Positions 26,701 through 35,729 of a stretch of DNA of 64,000 bases are shown piece after piece. Within the stretch, counting starts at the first letter, position 1. The number at the start of each line of letters is the position of its first letter. The notes beneath the pieces are model-generated. The model was given only the letters and a program-made list of their open reading frames with translations, was not told where the DNA came from and searched no databases. The translations under genes were made by a program, and so were the position numbers. This stretch comes from Paracoccaceae bacterium (lineage in GTDB: Bacteria; Pseudomonadota; Alphaproteobacteria; Rhodobacterales; Rhodobacteraceae), in contig NVUX02000038.1 of NCBI GenBank assembly GCA_002402045.2, forward strand, positions 24,996 to 88,995. The letters run 5' to 3'.

Positions 26701-27903
26701 CTAGCTCGCACCCTCAGCAAACGTGGCAGCCGCAATCCCGGCAGTGCGCCCCGTCGCCAAACACCCGTTCAGCAAATACCCGCCCGTAGGCGCTTCCCAA
26801 TCCAGCATTTCACCGGCGCAAAACACGCCCGGCAAGGCCTCAAGCATCAGCCCCTCAGTCATTGCCGAATAAGGCACCCCGCCTGCCGTAGATATCGCTT
26901 CATCTATCGGGCGCGGCGCTTTCAAATGCACCGGCAACGCCTTTAGCAGCCCCGCCAGATCAAACGGATTATCCACCAGTCGCGCCTCTTCATTCTCAAA
27001 GAACAGCGCCGCCTTGGCCCCCGTAATCCCCACGGTTTTACGCAGAAAATTCCCGAGGCTCTGCTTGCCGCGCGTTTGCCGCACCTTTTCGGCCACTAAA
27101 GGCATAGGCACGTCCGGCAACAGGTCCACAAGCATATCCACACCGTCTTCCCTCATGCCGTCTCGCAAAGCGGCAGACAGGTTATAAACCGCGCCGCCCT
27201 CCACGCCCCTGCGTGAAATCACAAATTCTCCACGGGTTTCCGCCTTGCCAAACTTCAGCCGCACGGGCTTGATCGGCGCACCAAAATGTGGCTCCATATG
27301 GCTGGACCAATCCACCACAAACCCCATATTCGCAGGCTTAAACGGCGCGAGCGCCACGCCTTTTTCCGCCAAAATCTTCGCCCAAGCGCCGTCAGACCCA
27401 AGCCGCGCCCAGCTCGCGCCGCCTAGCGCCAACACGGTCGCCTTAGCCTGCACAACTTGCCGCCCCTCAGGCGTGTCAAACACCGCGCCATCCGCCTCAA
27501 AGCCAACCCATCGCCAGCGGGTTTCAAACCGCACGCCTTTGCCTGCCAGCCGCACCAGCCACGCCCGCAACAGCGGCGAGGCCTTCATTACTTCCGGAAA
27601 CACCCGCCCGCTCGTGCCGGTAAACACCTTTTGCCCCAGCGCCTCGGCCCATTCCTGCACGTCACTCGGGTTAAACGCCTCCAGCATCGGCACCATCCAG
27701 CTACGCGCCGCGCCGTAAACCGCCATAAAGGCTCCGTATTGCTCGTTTTTCGTGAGGTTCAAGCCCGATTTACCCGCCATCAGCAGCTTGCGCCCCATGG
27801 TCGGCTTGGCCTCGGCCACCAGCACGCTATGCCCTGCATCCGCCAACATTTCTGCCGCCATCAGCCCCGCAGGGCCGCCTCCAATTACCAGTGTTTCAGC
27901 CAC
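26701..27903 (-). CDS. BaiN/YhiN-like FAD-dependent oxidoreductase (TIGR03862 type)
   Basis: A 400-residue flavoprotein of the HI0933/BaiN family. The FAD-binding start (LVIGGGPAGLMAAEMLADAG) is followed by the family motif GRKLLMAGKSGLNLT, and near the C-terminus by ISTAGGVPYSAMTEGLMLE and VFCAGEMLDWEAPTGGYLL. Members have poorly known cellular roles. It overlaps the preceding hydrolase gene by 8 bases and is the last gene of an rlmN-FAH-baiN operon. Confidence 0.9.
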   Translation of the reverse strand: MAETLVIGGGPAGLMAAEMLADAGHSVLVAEAKPTMGRKLLMAGKSGLNLTKNEQYGAFMAVYGAARSWMVPMLEAFNPSDVQEWAEALGQKVFTGTSGRVFPEVMKASPLLRAWLVRLAGKGVRFETRWRWVGFEADGAVFDTPEGRQVVQAKATVLALGGASWARLGSDGAWAKILAEKGVALAPFKPANMGFVVDWSSHMEPHFGAPIKPVRLKFGKAETRGEFVISRRGVEGGAVYNLSAALRDGMREDGVDMLVDLLPDVPMPLVAEKVRQTRGKQSLGNFLRKTVGITGAKAALFFENEEARLVDNPFDLAGLLKALPVHLKAPRPIDEAISTAGGVPYSAMTEGLMLEALPGVFCAGEMLDWEAPTGGYLLNGCLATGRTAGIAAATFAEGAS

Positions 27904-28723
27904 AGGAAACCTCCATCTTTTGCGAGCCTAACCCGTCTATGCCCAGCTCCAAAATATCACCATCACGCAGCCAGCGCTGCGGTTTTTGTCCCATGCCAAC
28001 GCCGCTCGGGGTGCCGGTTGAAATTAAATCTCCCGCCCGAAGCCGCATATGGTTTGACATGTCAGAAATAATTTCAGCCACGCTAAAAATCATATCCGAC
28101 GTCGTGCTATCCTGCATCATTTCGCCATTCAGCGACAGCCAAAGCCGCAGTGATTGCGGGTCCGGCACCTCGTCCGCGCTCACAAAATACGGCCCGATCG
28201 GGCCAAAACCAGGAAGGGATTTCCCCCGCACCCATTGGCCGCCGGTTTCAAGCTGTGAAATCCGCTCGGAAAGGTCGTTCACAAGGCAATATCCAGCGAC
28301 ATAATCCAGCGCTTCGTCGATGCCCACCCTGTAGGTATCACGCGCCATCACCACACCCAGCTCCACTTCCCAATCAGCCTTTCGCGCCGCTGAAGGCAGC
28401 ATAAGCGCATCATTTGGCCCCGCCAAGCAGGAGGTCGCCTTGTTGAAAATAATTGGTGCTTTCGGAATCGCCATGCCTGATTCCACCGCATGCGCCCGAT
28501 AATTCAGCCCGATGCAATAAAAATTAGGCACATCCGCAAGGCATGCGCCAATGCGTGTATCGGCGCTCACAAACGGCAAAGCATGGGTCTTTACACCTTT
28601 CAGCGCCGCAAAGCTGGCAGGCGTAATGTCCTCGACCAAGCTGCTTACATCCCGAAAGCTGCCCTCACTGGCCACTATGCCCACCTTTTCAAACCCCGCC
28701 TCACCGTGGCGAAACAGCTTCAT
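27896..28723 (-). CDS. Fumarylacetoacetate hydrolase (FAH) family protein
   Basis: 275 residues with the FAH C-terminal catalytic domain: [34 protein letters not shown], the metal-binding [11 protein letters not shown], and [16 protein letters not shown]. The domain cleaves or isomerises 2-oxo acid substrates such as acylpyruvates; the exact reaction cannot be assigned. The ATG overlaps the rlmN stop by 4 bases. Confidence 0.9.
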   Translation of the reverse strand: MKLFRHGEAGFEKVGIVASEGSFRDVSSLVEDITPASFAALKGVKTHALPFVSADTRIGACLADVPNFYCIGLNYRAHAVESGMAIPKAPIIFNKATSCLAGPNDALMLPSAARKADWEVELGVVMARDTYRVGIDEALDYVAGYCLVNDLSERISQLETGGQWVRGKSLPGFGPIGPYFVSADEVPDPQSLRLWLSLNGEMMQDSTTSDMIFSVAEIISDMSNHMRLRAGDLISTGTPSGVGMGQKPQRWLRDGDILELGIDGLGSQKMEVSCG

Positions 28724-29880
28724 ACCTTCGCCTTTTTCAGCGCACTCTTCCGGATTTTTTCTGAGGCGGATTTCAGCTGCCCACAGGCCGCCATGATATC
28801 CTCGCCACGCGGGGTACGCACAGGGCTGGCATAACCCGCCTCGTTCACAATCTCGGCAAAGGCCTCAATCCGGCCCCAGCTGGAGCGCTCATAAGCGCTG
28901 CCCGGCCACGGATTAAACGGGATGAGGTTGATCTTGGCAGGAATGCCAGAAATCAGCCGCACCAACCTCCGCGCGTCGTCATCACTATCATTCACGCCCT
29001 TCAGCATCACATATTCAAAGGTAACCCGCTCTGAGTTGCTCAAGCGCGGATAAGCTTTTATGGTGTCCAGCAGGGTTTCAATATTCCACTTTTTATTAAT
29101 GGGCACCAGCACGTCGCGCACGTCGTCAGTGGTCGCGTGAAAACTAATTGCCAGCAGGCAACCAATTTCGGCACCTGTCCGCACAATTTCAGGCACCACG
29201 CCCGAGGTGCTTAGGGTTATCCGGCGGCGAGAAATTGAAATGCCCTCATTATCCATCACGATTTTCATCGCATCGCGCACGTTCTCAAAATTGTAGAGCG
29301 GCTCGCCCATGCCCATCAGCACCACGTTGGTAATGCGCCGGCGGCCCTCACGCGGGCCGCTATCCTCAGGCCAATCGTCTAGGTCATCCCGCGCGATCAT
29401 CACCTGTGCCACAATCTCGCCAGCAGTCAGGTTGCGCACCAGTTTTTGGGTGCCTGTGTGGCAAAAAGTGCAGCTCAGCGTGCAGCCAACTTGTGAGGAA
29501 ATACACAGCGTGCCACGGTTTTCATCGGGGATGTAAACCGCTTCCACCTCATGGCCGCCGGCAATCCGCAGCAGGTATTTCCGCGTGCCGTCTTGGCTCA
29601 CTTGCAGTTCCACAATCTCGGGACGCTCTACGGTGAAATTCGCCGCCATATCCTCGCGAAAGCCTTTTGCGAGGTTGGTCATCGCATCGAAATCCTGCAC
29701 CCCTTTATGGTAGATCCAGCTCCACAGTTGGGCCACCCGCATTTTAGCCTGCCGCTCGGGCGTGCCCATCGCAATGAGCGCCTCGCGCATGTCGTCGCGC
29801 GAAAGCCCGATAAGGGATTGCAGCGCACTAGGGGCCTCGATGCGAGGCACTACACGGGTTTCGGGGGTGAGCGCGGTCAT
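28720..29880 (-). CDS. rlmN: 23S rRNA (adenine2503-C2)-methyltransferase, radical SAM
   Basis: A 386-residue dual-specificity methyltransferase acting on A2503 of 23S rRNA and on some tRNAs. The radical-SAM cluster is [13 protein letters not shown], with [15 protein letters not shown] and [19 protein letters not shown] following. The C-terminal catalytic Cys lies in [10 protein letters not shown]. The length is normal. It heads a three-gene operon. Confidence 0.97.
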   Translation of the reverse strand: MTALTPETRVVPRIEAPSALQSLIGLSRDDMREALIAMGTPERQAKMRVAQLWSWIYHKGVQDFDAMTNLAKGFREDMAANFTVERPEIVELQVSQDGTRKYLLRIAGGHEVEAVYIPDENRGTLCISSQVGCTLSCTFCHTGTQKLVRNLTAGEIVAQVMIARDDLDDWPEDSGPREGRRRITNVVLMGMGEPLYNFENVRDAMKIVMDNEGISISRRRITLSTSGVVPEIVRTGAEIGCLLAISFHATTDDVRDVLVPINKKWNIETLLDTIKAYPRLSNSERVTFEYVMLKGVNDSDDDARRLVRLISGIPAKINLIPFNPWPGSAYERSSWGRIEAFAEIVNEAGYASPVRTPRGEDIMAACGQLKSASEKIRKSALKKAKV

Positions 29881-29899
29881 GGGATGTCCTCAAAATCAA

Positions 29900-29927
29900 A
29901 GCGCCCTCTGCGGGGGCAGAGAGCGCT
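29900..29927 (-). terminator. Probable terminator after ialB
   Basis: AGCGCCCTCTGC, GGGG, GCAGAGAGCGCT forms a 12-bp stem with one mismatch. On the minus strand it is followed by a T-rich stretch (TTTGATTTT), and it lies between the ialB stop and rlmN. Confidence 0.65.
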
Positions 29928-29964
29928 GGTAGTCTAACGGTTTATTACTGGTTTTGCCAGAGGC

Positions 29965-30486
29965 CTACTGGCACATCTCCTGCGCCTTTTCATAAGCGGC
30001 GGTGAAGCCGATCAGAGAAAAGGTGTCGGTGGTAATAGTGCCGCGGGCCGAGGTGCCAATAATGGTGGCCTCAGAGCCACCGCGCATGGCGGCAATCAGA
30101 GCGGCGTCTTCATCAGGGCGCGGCCATGCATATTCGGCATTAATCTCGGCATTTGGATAAAGATTGATGGTCGTGTCTTTCACCTTCATCTCTACCGGCG
30201 CATCTTGGCGCAGCGGGTAGCCAGCCAAAAAGCTCGGCTCACTGGAGATCTGCTCGCCGGGGATGATCGAGATATAAAACCGGATATCACCACGGCGCAC
30301 GGTTACGGCTTGGCCATCGCGCTGGGCCGACCAATCGGTGGGCTTGGAAACGATGAAGCATTCTTTGGGGCTTTCCGCCACATAAACGCTCCAGTCGGTT
30401 TCTGAATCCACCATCGCCAGCTCTTGAGCGGCCAAAGGCATGGCGCCCATGGCCAGAATGGCGGTCATCACTAATTTCTTAAACAT
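29965..30486 (-). CDS. IalB-family (invasion-associated locus B) exported protein
   Basis: A 173-residue periplasmic protein with a signal peptide (MFKKLVMTAILAMGAMPLAAQE) and the IalB domain: VDSETDWSVYV, CFIVSKPTDW, and IGTSARGTITTDTFSLIGFTAA before a terminal Cys. The two Cys of the mature part could form a disulfide. Such proteins are common in Alphaproteobacteria and their role is obscure despite the name. It is a single gene with its own terminator. Confidence 0.88.
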   Translation of the reverse strand: MFKKLVMTAILAMGAMPLAAQELAMVDSETDWSVYVAESPKECFIVSKPTDWSAQRDGQAVTVRRGDIRFYISIIPGEQISSEPSFLAGYPLRQDAPVEMKVKDTTINLYPNAEINAEYAWPRPDEDAALIAAMRGGSEATIIGTSARGTITTDTFSLIGFTAAYEKAQEMCQ

Positions 30487-30671
30487 ATCGGGCTCCTGCT
30501 CAATCCGACGGCGCCGCTTTCCCCTGTTTTGCCAAGGTTCTGCAAAGCGGCTTGTGTTTTGCTCGTTTACAGCCGTAATCTAAGTTGAAACCGGCCCTAA
30601 AGGCCAGCTAAAAATCGCGGTTATTTGCCGCTACGGGCATGATTTTGCCTATTTTCGGAGGATACCCCCCT

Positions 30672-31682
30672 ATGAATGACGCTGTAAAACTGGTGGAGCT
30701 GCATCGAAACGGCATTTTGGAGTCCGCACATCGGGGCCATGTGGTGGTTTGTGACGCGGGCGGCGTGATCGCTGAATGGGGGAATGCGGCGCAAGTTATC
30801 TTCCCGCGCTCAGCCTATAAAATGCTCCAAGCCCTGCCTTTGGTGGAAAGCGGAGCAGCGGATGCCGCAGGGCTTGGGGTGAACCACCTCGCGCTTTCTT
30901 GCGCCAGCCACCAAGGCGCGCATATGCACACAGACCTCGCCCGTGATTGGCTGGCCGGACTAGGCTTGGGCGAGACCGACCTGCGCTGCGGCTCGCAAGT
31001 TCCGGGTGATTTTGAGGCGCGGGCGCTGCTGAAGGAAAAGCCCGAATCTCCATGCCAGTTTCACAATAACTGCTCTGGCAAACATTCGGGTTTTTTGACG
31101 TTAAATAAGCATCTGGGCGGTGGGTCCGAGTATATCGAGCTGGACCACCCCGTACAAAAAGCCGTGAAAATGGCGTTTGAAGAGATGATAGACGCAACCA
31201 CAACTGGCTGGGGTATTGATGGCTGCTCGGCGCCAAATTTCACCTGTGAAATCGGCCAGCTCGCGCGTGCAATGGTCAAGATGGCGACGCCAGAAACCAT
31301 GGGGGGTGTGCGGGCGAGTGCGGCCAAGCGCCTTGTGGAAGCCATGATGGCCCATCCACTGCTTGTTGCCGGCACCACCCGCGCTTGCTCTGCACTTATG
31401 GCCGCCGCCGAGGGCAAAGCCGCCGTTAAAACCGGAGCCGAAGGGGTGTTTGTCGCGATCATTCCGGGCCGGGGCATTGGCATTGCGCTCAAAATTGAAG
31501 ACGGGAACAGCCGCGCCTCTGAGGCGGTTATGGCCGCGCTCTTGGTGCGCCTAGGCGTAGTTGATGCCGCTGACCCACGAGTTTCACAATACCTGCACCG
31601 CCCCGAAATTAACCGGCGCGGCATTAAGGCTGCCGAGTTTAGCGTTGTTGATTCGGTTTTCGCCCAAGGCCAGCCGCTTTAG
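30672..31682 (+). CDS. L-asparaginase II (rhizobial/thermolabile type)
   Basis: A 336-residue protein of the Asparaginase_II family that hydrolyses asparagine to aspartate. The start at 30672 has a GGAGGA site; the track start upstream does not. Seen signature parts: FPRSAYKMLQALPLVESGAAD, ALSCASHQGA, CQFHNNCSGKHSGFL and GWGIDGCSAPNF, including conserved Ser-Lys and Cys residues of the Rhizobium etli ReAV type. It is followed by the tryptophanase gene. Confidence 0.92.
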   Translation: MNDAVKLVELHRNGILESAHRGHVVVCDAGGVIAEWGNAAQVIFPRSAYKMLQALPLVESGAADAAGLGVNHLALSCASHQGAHMHTDLARDWLAGLGLGETDLRCGSQVPGDFEARALLKEKPESPCQFHNNCSGKHSGFLTLNKHLGGGSEYIELDHPVQKAVKMAFEEMIDATTTGWGIDGCSAPNFTCEIGQLARAMVKMATPETMGGVRASAAKRLVEAMMAHPLLVAGTTRACSALMAAAEGKAAVKTGAEGVFVAIIPGRGIGIALKIEDGNSRASEAVMAALLVRLGVVDAADPRVSQYLHRPEINRRGIKAAEFSVVDSVFAQGQPL

Positions 31683-31893
31683 CTTAATAGGCGGGGCCGG
31701 TGGGGGCCTCGCCCTTAGGATATTTTAGCAAAGGTGAGCGCTTGACGCCGCTGGTGAAAACCGACACATTGCAAAGGCAACCTTATGGGCGCTGAGCGCG
31801 GCTCGCTATATGCGGCAACCGCAGCGCTGGCCCCGTATGTGTTTATGGTTGTCACATCTTTTTCGGGGCCGTCTCAAAACCGGAGAAGCCCTG

Positions 31894-33258
31894 ATGAAAA
31901 CTATCATCGAACCCTTTCGTATTAAATCTGTTGAACCCATTCGCATGACCACCCGCCCCGAGCGGGAGGCCAAGCTGAAGGCGGCGCATTACAACCTGTT
32001 TGGCTTGAAGTCCGACGATGTGCTGATCGACCTGCTCACCGATAGCGGCACCGGCGCTATGAGTTCGGCGCAGTGGGCAGCCATAATGAAAGGCGATGAA
32101 AGCTACGCGGGCTCGCCCTCGTTTGACCGCTTTGAAGCCGCCGTGAAAAACCTGATGCCATTTAAGCACATTATTCCCACCCACCAAGGCCGCGCCGCCG
32201 AGGCGATTTTGTTTAGCATTTTGGGCGGGGCGGGAAAGAACATTCCGTCAAACACCCATTTTGACACCACCCGTGGCAATATCGAGGCCAGCGGGGCGCG
32301 GGCCTATGACCTTGTGATCGAAGAGGGCAAAGACAGCCAGTCGTTGCACCCGTTCAAGGGCAATATGGACCTTGCCAAACTGGAGCGTTTTCTCGCCGAG
32401 CATGGCGACAGCGTGCCGTGCGTGATGCACACCATCACCAATAACGCGGGCGGTGGCCAGCCCGTAAGCTTGGAGAACATCCGTGCCGTGGCCGAAATTG
32501 CCAAGGCCCACGGTCGCCCGTTTATCATTGACGGCTGCCGTTTTGCCGAAAACGCATGGTTTATCAAGCAGCGTGAGCCAGGGCAAGAAAACCGCTCTAT
32601 CACCGACATTGTGCGCAATTGTTTTTCTGTTGCCGATGGCATGACCATGAGCGCCAAAAAGGATGCCTTTGCCAATATCGGCGGTTGGCTGGCACTGAAT
32701 GATGATGAACTGGCCGATGATGCCCGCGTGCGGCTGATCCAAACCGAAGGGTTTGTGACCTATGGCGGCTTGGCGGGGCGGGATTTGGACGCGATCGCCC
32801 AAGGCCTCACCGAGATCATTGACGAGGACTACCTGCGCTACCGTATCGGCACCAACCAATACATCATTGATCGGCTGGATCTGCTCGGCGTGCCGGTGGT
32901 AAAGCCCGCCGGTGGCCACGCGGTATTTATCGACGCCAAAGCGTGGCTGCCCCATATTGACCCGCTGGAATACCCGGCCCAAGCGCTGGCCAACCGGCTA
33001 TATGAAATCGGCGGTATTCGTGGGGTTGAAATTGGCTCGCTGATGTTTGGCCGCCAGCCCGATGGCTCTGAAAAGCCGGCCGCGATGGAGCTGGTGCGGC
33101 TGGCAATTCCGCGCCGCACCTACACGCAGTCTCATGCTGATTATTTAATTGAGGCTTTCGAGCAACTCAAGCAGGAAAAAGACAGCCTGCGCGGGCTAAA
33201 AGTGGTGAAGGAAGCCCGCCTAATGCGGCATTTCACCTGCCAGCTTCAGCCGCTGTAA
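31894..33258 (+). CDS. tnaA: Tryptophanase
   Basis: A 454-residue PLP enzyme of the beta-eliminating lyase family that splits tryptophan to indole, pyruvate and ammonia. EPFRIKSVEP, DLLTDSGTGAMS, PTHQGRAAE and MSAKKDAF (PLP lysine at about K256) are typical of both tryptophanase and tyrosine phenol-lyase. GVEIGSLMFGR and the C-terminal RHFT (His446) match tryptophanase, where tyrosine phenol-lyase has an Arg-containing VRSMERG and RFFT. The start at 31894 has a GGAGAAG site. No tryptophan permease gene is adjacent. Tryptophanase is uncommon in this group of bacteria and may have been acquired. Confidence 0.88.
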   Translation: MKTIIEPFRIKSVEPIRMTTRPEREAKLKAAHYNLFGLKSDDVLIDLLTDSGTGAMSSAQWAAIMKGDESYAGSPSFDRFEAAVKNLMPFKHIIPTHQGRAAEAILFSILGGAGKNIPSNTHFDTTRGNIEASGARAYDLVIEEGKDSQSLHPFKGNMDLAKLERFLAEHGDSVPCVMHTITNNAGGGQPVSLENIRAVAEIAKAHGRPFIIDGCRFAENAWFIKQREPGQENRSITDIVRNCFSVADGMTMSAKKDAFANIGGWLALNDDELADDARVRLIQTEGFVTYGGLAGRDLDAIAQGLTEIIDEDYLRYRIGTNQYIIDRLDLLGVPVVKPAGGHAVFIDAKAWLPHIDPLEYPAQALANRLYEIGGIRGVEIGSLMFGRQPDGSEKPAAMELVRLAIPRRTYTQSHADYLIEAFEQLKQEKDSLRGLKVVKEARLMRHFTCQLQPL

Positions 33259-33562
33259 GCGCGGTTTCGTTCGAAGCTGTCCAGCCCAAATAAAGCGTTT
33301 CGCCCGCGTCAATCAGCGGGCGTTTCATCAGCGCGGGGTGGGCTTGTAGCAGCGCAATCGGGTCTCCCGCGCGCTCTTCTTCGCTCAGCTTGCGCCACGC
33401 AGTTGAGCGCTTATTGACCAAGGTTTCAGGGAAAACCGCCAAAAATCCGGTAAGTTTTTCGCGGCTCAAGGGCACATCCCTTACATCATGCATTGCCGCA
33501 TTGGGCAGCGCTTTGCGCGCCTTGCGCACAATATCACAATTTTTTAACCCGTAAATAATCAC
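33233..33562 (-). CDS. ArsC/Spx-family (YffB-like) thioredoxin-fold protein
   Basis: A 109-residue protein from a GTG at 33562 with a GGAAG site. The N-terminal IIYGLKNCDIVRKARKAL carries the single active Cys with the CxxxR spacing of ArsC-like proteins, and ALMKRPLIDAG is the family C-terminal motif. Most such proteins are not proven arsenate reductases; glutathione-linked thiol chemistry is more likely. Its 3' end overlaps the end of tnaA by 26 bases on the other strand. Confidence 0.85.
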   Translation of the reverse strand: MIIYGLKNCDIVRKARKALPNAAMHDVRDVPLSREKLTGFLAVFPETLVNKRSTAWRKLSEEERAGDPIALLQAHPALMKRPLIDAGETLYLGWTASNETALTAAEAGR

Positions 33563-33837
33563 ATTCTGCTTCCAATGATTCGGTGTGAACGGCAAACCTA
33601 ATTTGAATTTTTGCTGAAATTATGACCGAAAATGGCCGAAATATCGGCAATGTGACAGGCAAAGTCCGCATATTCCTTGATTTCTGTCAACAGTTAGGCG
33701 AGAACTACCACGTGAGTAAAGTCTTTCACAGTTCCGCTGACGCCTTAATGCAGACTGCCCGAACATAATTGAAGACCAATTTCTGCACCAAGAGCCACTG
33801 CACAATGCGGGTGGCACACAATTTAAGGAGAAGGCGG

Positions 33838-34047
33838 ATGGCTACTGGCACCGTCAAATGGTTTAACGGCACTAAGGGTTATGGCTTTATCGCCCCTGAC
33901 GACGGCGGCAAAGATGTGTTTGTTCACATTTCAGCTGTTGAGCGTGCTGGCTTGCAAGGTTTGCAAGACAACCAAAAAGTGACATATGAGCTGGAAGAAG
34001 GCCGTAACGGCCGCGAAGCTGCATCTGAGCTTTCGTTGAACGACTAG
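33838..34047 (+). CDS. Cold-shock protein (CspA family)
   Basis: A 69-residue OB-fold RNA chaperone. RNP1-like KGYGFI and RNP2-like VFVHIS are present, as is GTVKWFN at the start. A strong AAGGAG site precedes the ATG at 33838. About 275 bases upstream are free of genes, room for the long 5' leader usual for cold-shock mRNAs, though no specific structure could be assigned. A hairpin terminator follows. Confidence 0.95.
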   Translation: MATGTVKWFNGTKGYGFIAPDDGGKDVFVHISAVERAGLQGLQDNQKVTYELEEGRNGREAASELSLND

Positions 34048-34073
34048 CGCTTTGCGCACTCACAAGTTTGAGG

Positions 34074-34110
34074 TGGCCGCGGAGAAATCCGGCGGCCATT
34101 TCTGTTTTCT
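34074..34110 (+). terminator. Terminator after the cold-shock gene
   Basis: TGGCCGC-GGA, GAAA loop, TCC-G-GCGGCCA, followed by a T-rich tail (TTTCTGTTTTCT). Confidence 0.8.
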
Positions 34111-34150
34111 GAGAGGCGCGTTTAATTTGCTGGCTTGCTATGGGCGCAAA

Positions 34151-34699
34151 TTATTCTTCGCGCCCATCTACCCGCTCAATTTTGGCGTGTAGCTCGTCCA
34201 GTTCCATCATAAAATCATTGTTGGCCGAAGCGATAAAGGCAGTGCATTCAGCTTTGCTGCTCGGCCCAAAAGCACGGCTGTAAATCGGCAGCACTTTGGT
34301 GCCAACAGGCAGAGTGAAATAGGTTTCATCCGGCACATTCACCACCGTTTTACGGGCATAAACAATGTGTGCGCCGGTGTCCTCTTCAGGTGTCATATTT
34401 TCAGCGGGGCGAATAGCAACTTCTTGAGTGCCTAACGCATCAACAACCAAAACCACATTGCTATCACCCTCAACCATTAAAATGGCTTGCAAACAAAATG
34501 GCGTATGCGCCTCTTCACGGGAGTCTTGGGTATAGAATACCAACTCCACGCCATCATCGACCCGTTTTTCAAGTTGGGCAAGGTGGTTGGTGCAGGGTAA
34601 AAATCCGCGCGCTGTCAAACGCACAGCCATGCTGTCATCTATCCATTTTGCGTCATACTCTGCGCATCCAAGCATGCGTGTAGTGGTTTTGCGTCCCAT
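34151..34699 (-). CDS. Hypothetical protein
   Basis: A 182-residue soluble protein with no signal peptide or membrane segment and no family I recognise. A GGGATGGGATATT stretch before the ATG provides a ribosome site. Cysteines lie at the N-terminal third (MLGCAEYD, FLPCTNH, FCLQAIL) and near SKAECTAF; the C-terminal 30 residues are acidic and probably helical. It is divergent from the YcaO-like gene and could belong to that locus or be independent. Confidence 0.6.
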   Translation of the reverse strand: MGRKTTTRMLGCAEYDAKWIDDSMAVRLTARGFLPCTNHLAQLEKRVDDGVELVFYTQDSREEAHTPFCLQAILMVEGDSNVVLVVDALGTQEVAIRPAENMTPEEDTGAHIVYARKTVVNVPDETYFTLPVGTKVLPIYSRAFGPSSKAECTAFIASANNDFMMELDELHAKIERVDGREE

Positions 34700-34886
34700 A
34701 ATATCCCATCCCTCTTGAGGCGTTTCGCCTTTTTATTTGAACTCATTTACTCGTTACAACAAAGCCAGTTAACCTTATGTTCGTGATTTCTGTGTGAGTC
34801 CCGCTTTGGTGGTAAATTCACATTTGGGCCGCTACCTCTGCAAGAACAAGCTTGGCCAAGCGGGCAATTTGGCGCAAACTACTGAA

Positions 34887-35672
34887 ATGACCAAAAACAA
34901 CCTTCAAAATCGCTGGCAACAGCACGATTGGCAAACCAGCCCCTATGCGCCTCGGCTAAAAATTGTGCAGGCCTTGGTTGACGGGAAAACAGCCAGCGGG
35001 GCGGGCTTCTCGCGCTATGATGCGCTTTCCCGCTGCTTGGGTGAAACCGCTGAAATCATTACTTTAAGTGAGGGCGAAAGCAGCGAAGGATTGGCGGCGG
35101 GGCCAGATTTTGCCTTTGCTGCCAAGCAAGCCCTTTCCGAGCGCCTTGAGCGCTGGGCGCTTTGGGGGTGGTGGCATGGCCAGCATAAAGCGCAGCCCGT
35201 TATCGCTGATGAACTGATCAGCGCACTACGGCAATCGGCGGTGGTACCAAGGGCAACCAGTGTCTGGCATCTTACCGGCTTTCCGCATATTCAAGTTGCC
35301 ATTGCGCTTAGCCGCTCTTCTGCGGGCACTCAACCTATCCTAGGCTTTGGAGCCAATATTTGCCCGATAAAAGCCGCGCAATCGGCGCTAATTGAGCTTG
35401 GCTTAATGGAGCTGAATTTGCAGGCGCCGCGAGATGATTTACAAGCGTATTTCAGCCGTGTGCAGGAAAAAGCAGAGCGCCTCTTTCCGGCCGCCACACC
35501 CCGCGCCCTTTTGCCTGCCCCCCAAGGCGCATCTATCGAAGACCGCCTCAGGCACGCCGAAGTAAACTTCAGCTTGCATGACCGCACCCCGACAGGGATA
35601 GATATTGTTGTGGTTAAAGCCCAAATCAATGCGGCGCCAAGTTGGGCTGGCACCTCTGGCCCGCTATTGTAA
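34887..35672 (+). CDS. Divergent, short YcaO-like domain protein
   Basis: About 261 residues from ATG 34887 (a GTG at 34794 is also open; neither has a strong ribosome site). By eye it follows the YcaO ATP-binding fold: SGAGFSRYDALSRCLGETAE matches the first acidic motif (E53, E56), GLAAGPDFAFAAKQALSER then LERW matches the second (E85, E88), and GFGANICPIKAAQSALIEL the third. DRTPTGIDIVVVKAQI resembles the strand before the usual Pro-rich C-terminus, which is missing. YcaO enzymes activate amide backbones in RiPP precursors or act with TfuA. Here it precedes a haem peroxidase and an unknown protein. No precursor peptide was found. Confidence 0.65.
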   Translation: MTKNNLQNRWQQHDWQTSPYAPRLKIVQALVDGKTASGAGFSRYDALSRCLGETAEIITLSEGESSEGLAAGPDFAFAAKQALSERLERWALWGWWHGQHKAQPVIADELISALRQSAVVPRATSVWHLTGFPHIQVAIALSRSSAGTQPILGFGANICPIKAAQSALIELGLMELNLQAPRDDLQAYFSRVQEKAERLFPAATPRALLPAPQGASIEDRLRHAEVNFSLHDRTPTGIDIVVVKAQINAAPSWAGTSGPLL

Positions 35673-35729
35673 CAGGATTCACAGTTGAATCACACTGCCC
35701 AAGCCATAGGTACATAAGGAGAGTCATCA

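Noticed and set aside
31894..33258. Reading this gene as tyrosine phenol-lyase
   Set aside because: The first third resembles that enzyme, but the Arg-containing VRSMERG and the RFFT end are replaced by VEIGS and RHFT, as in tryptophanase.
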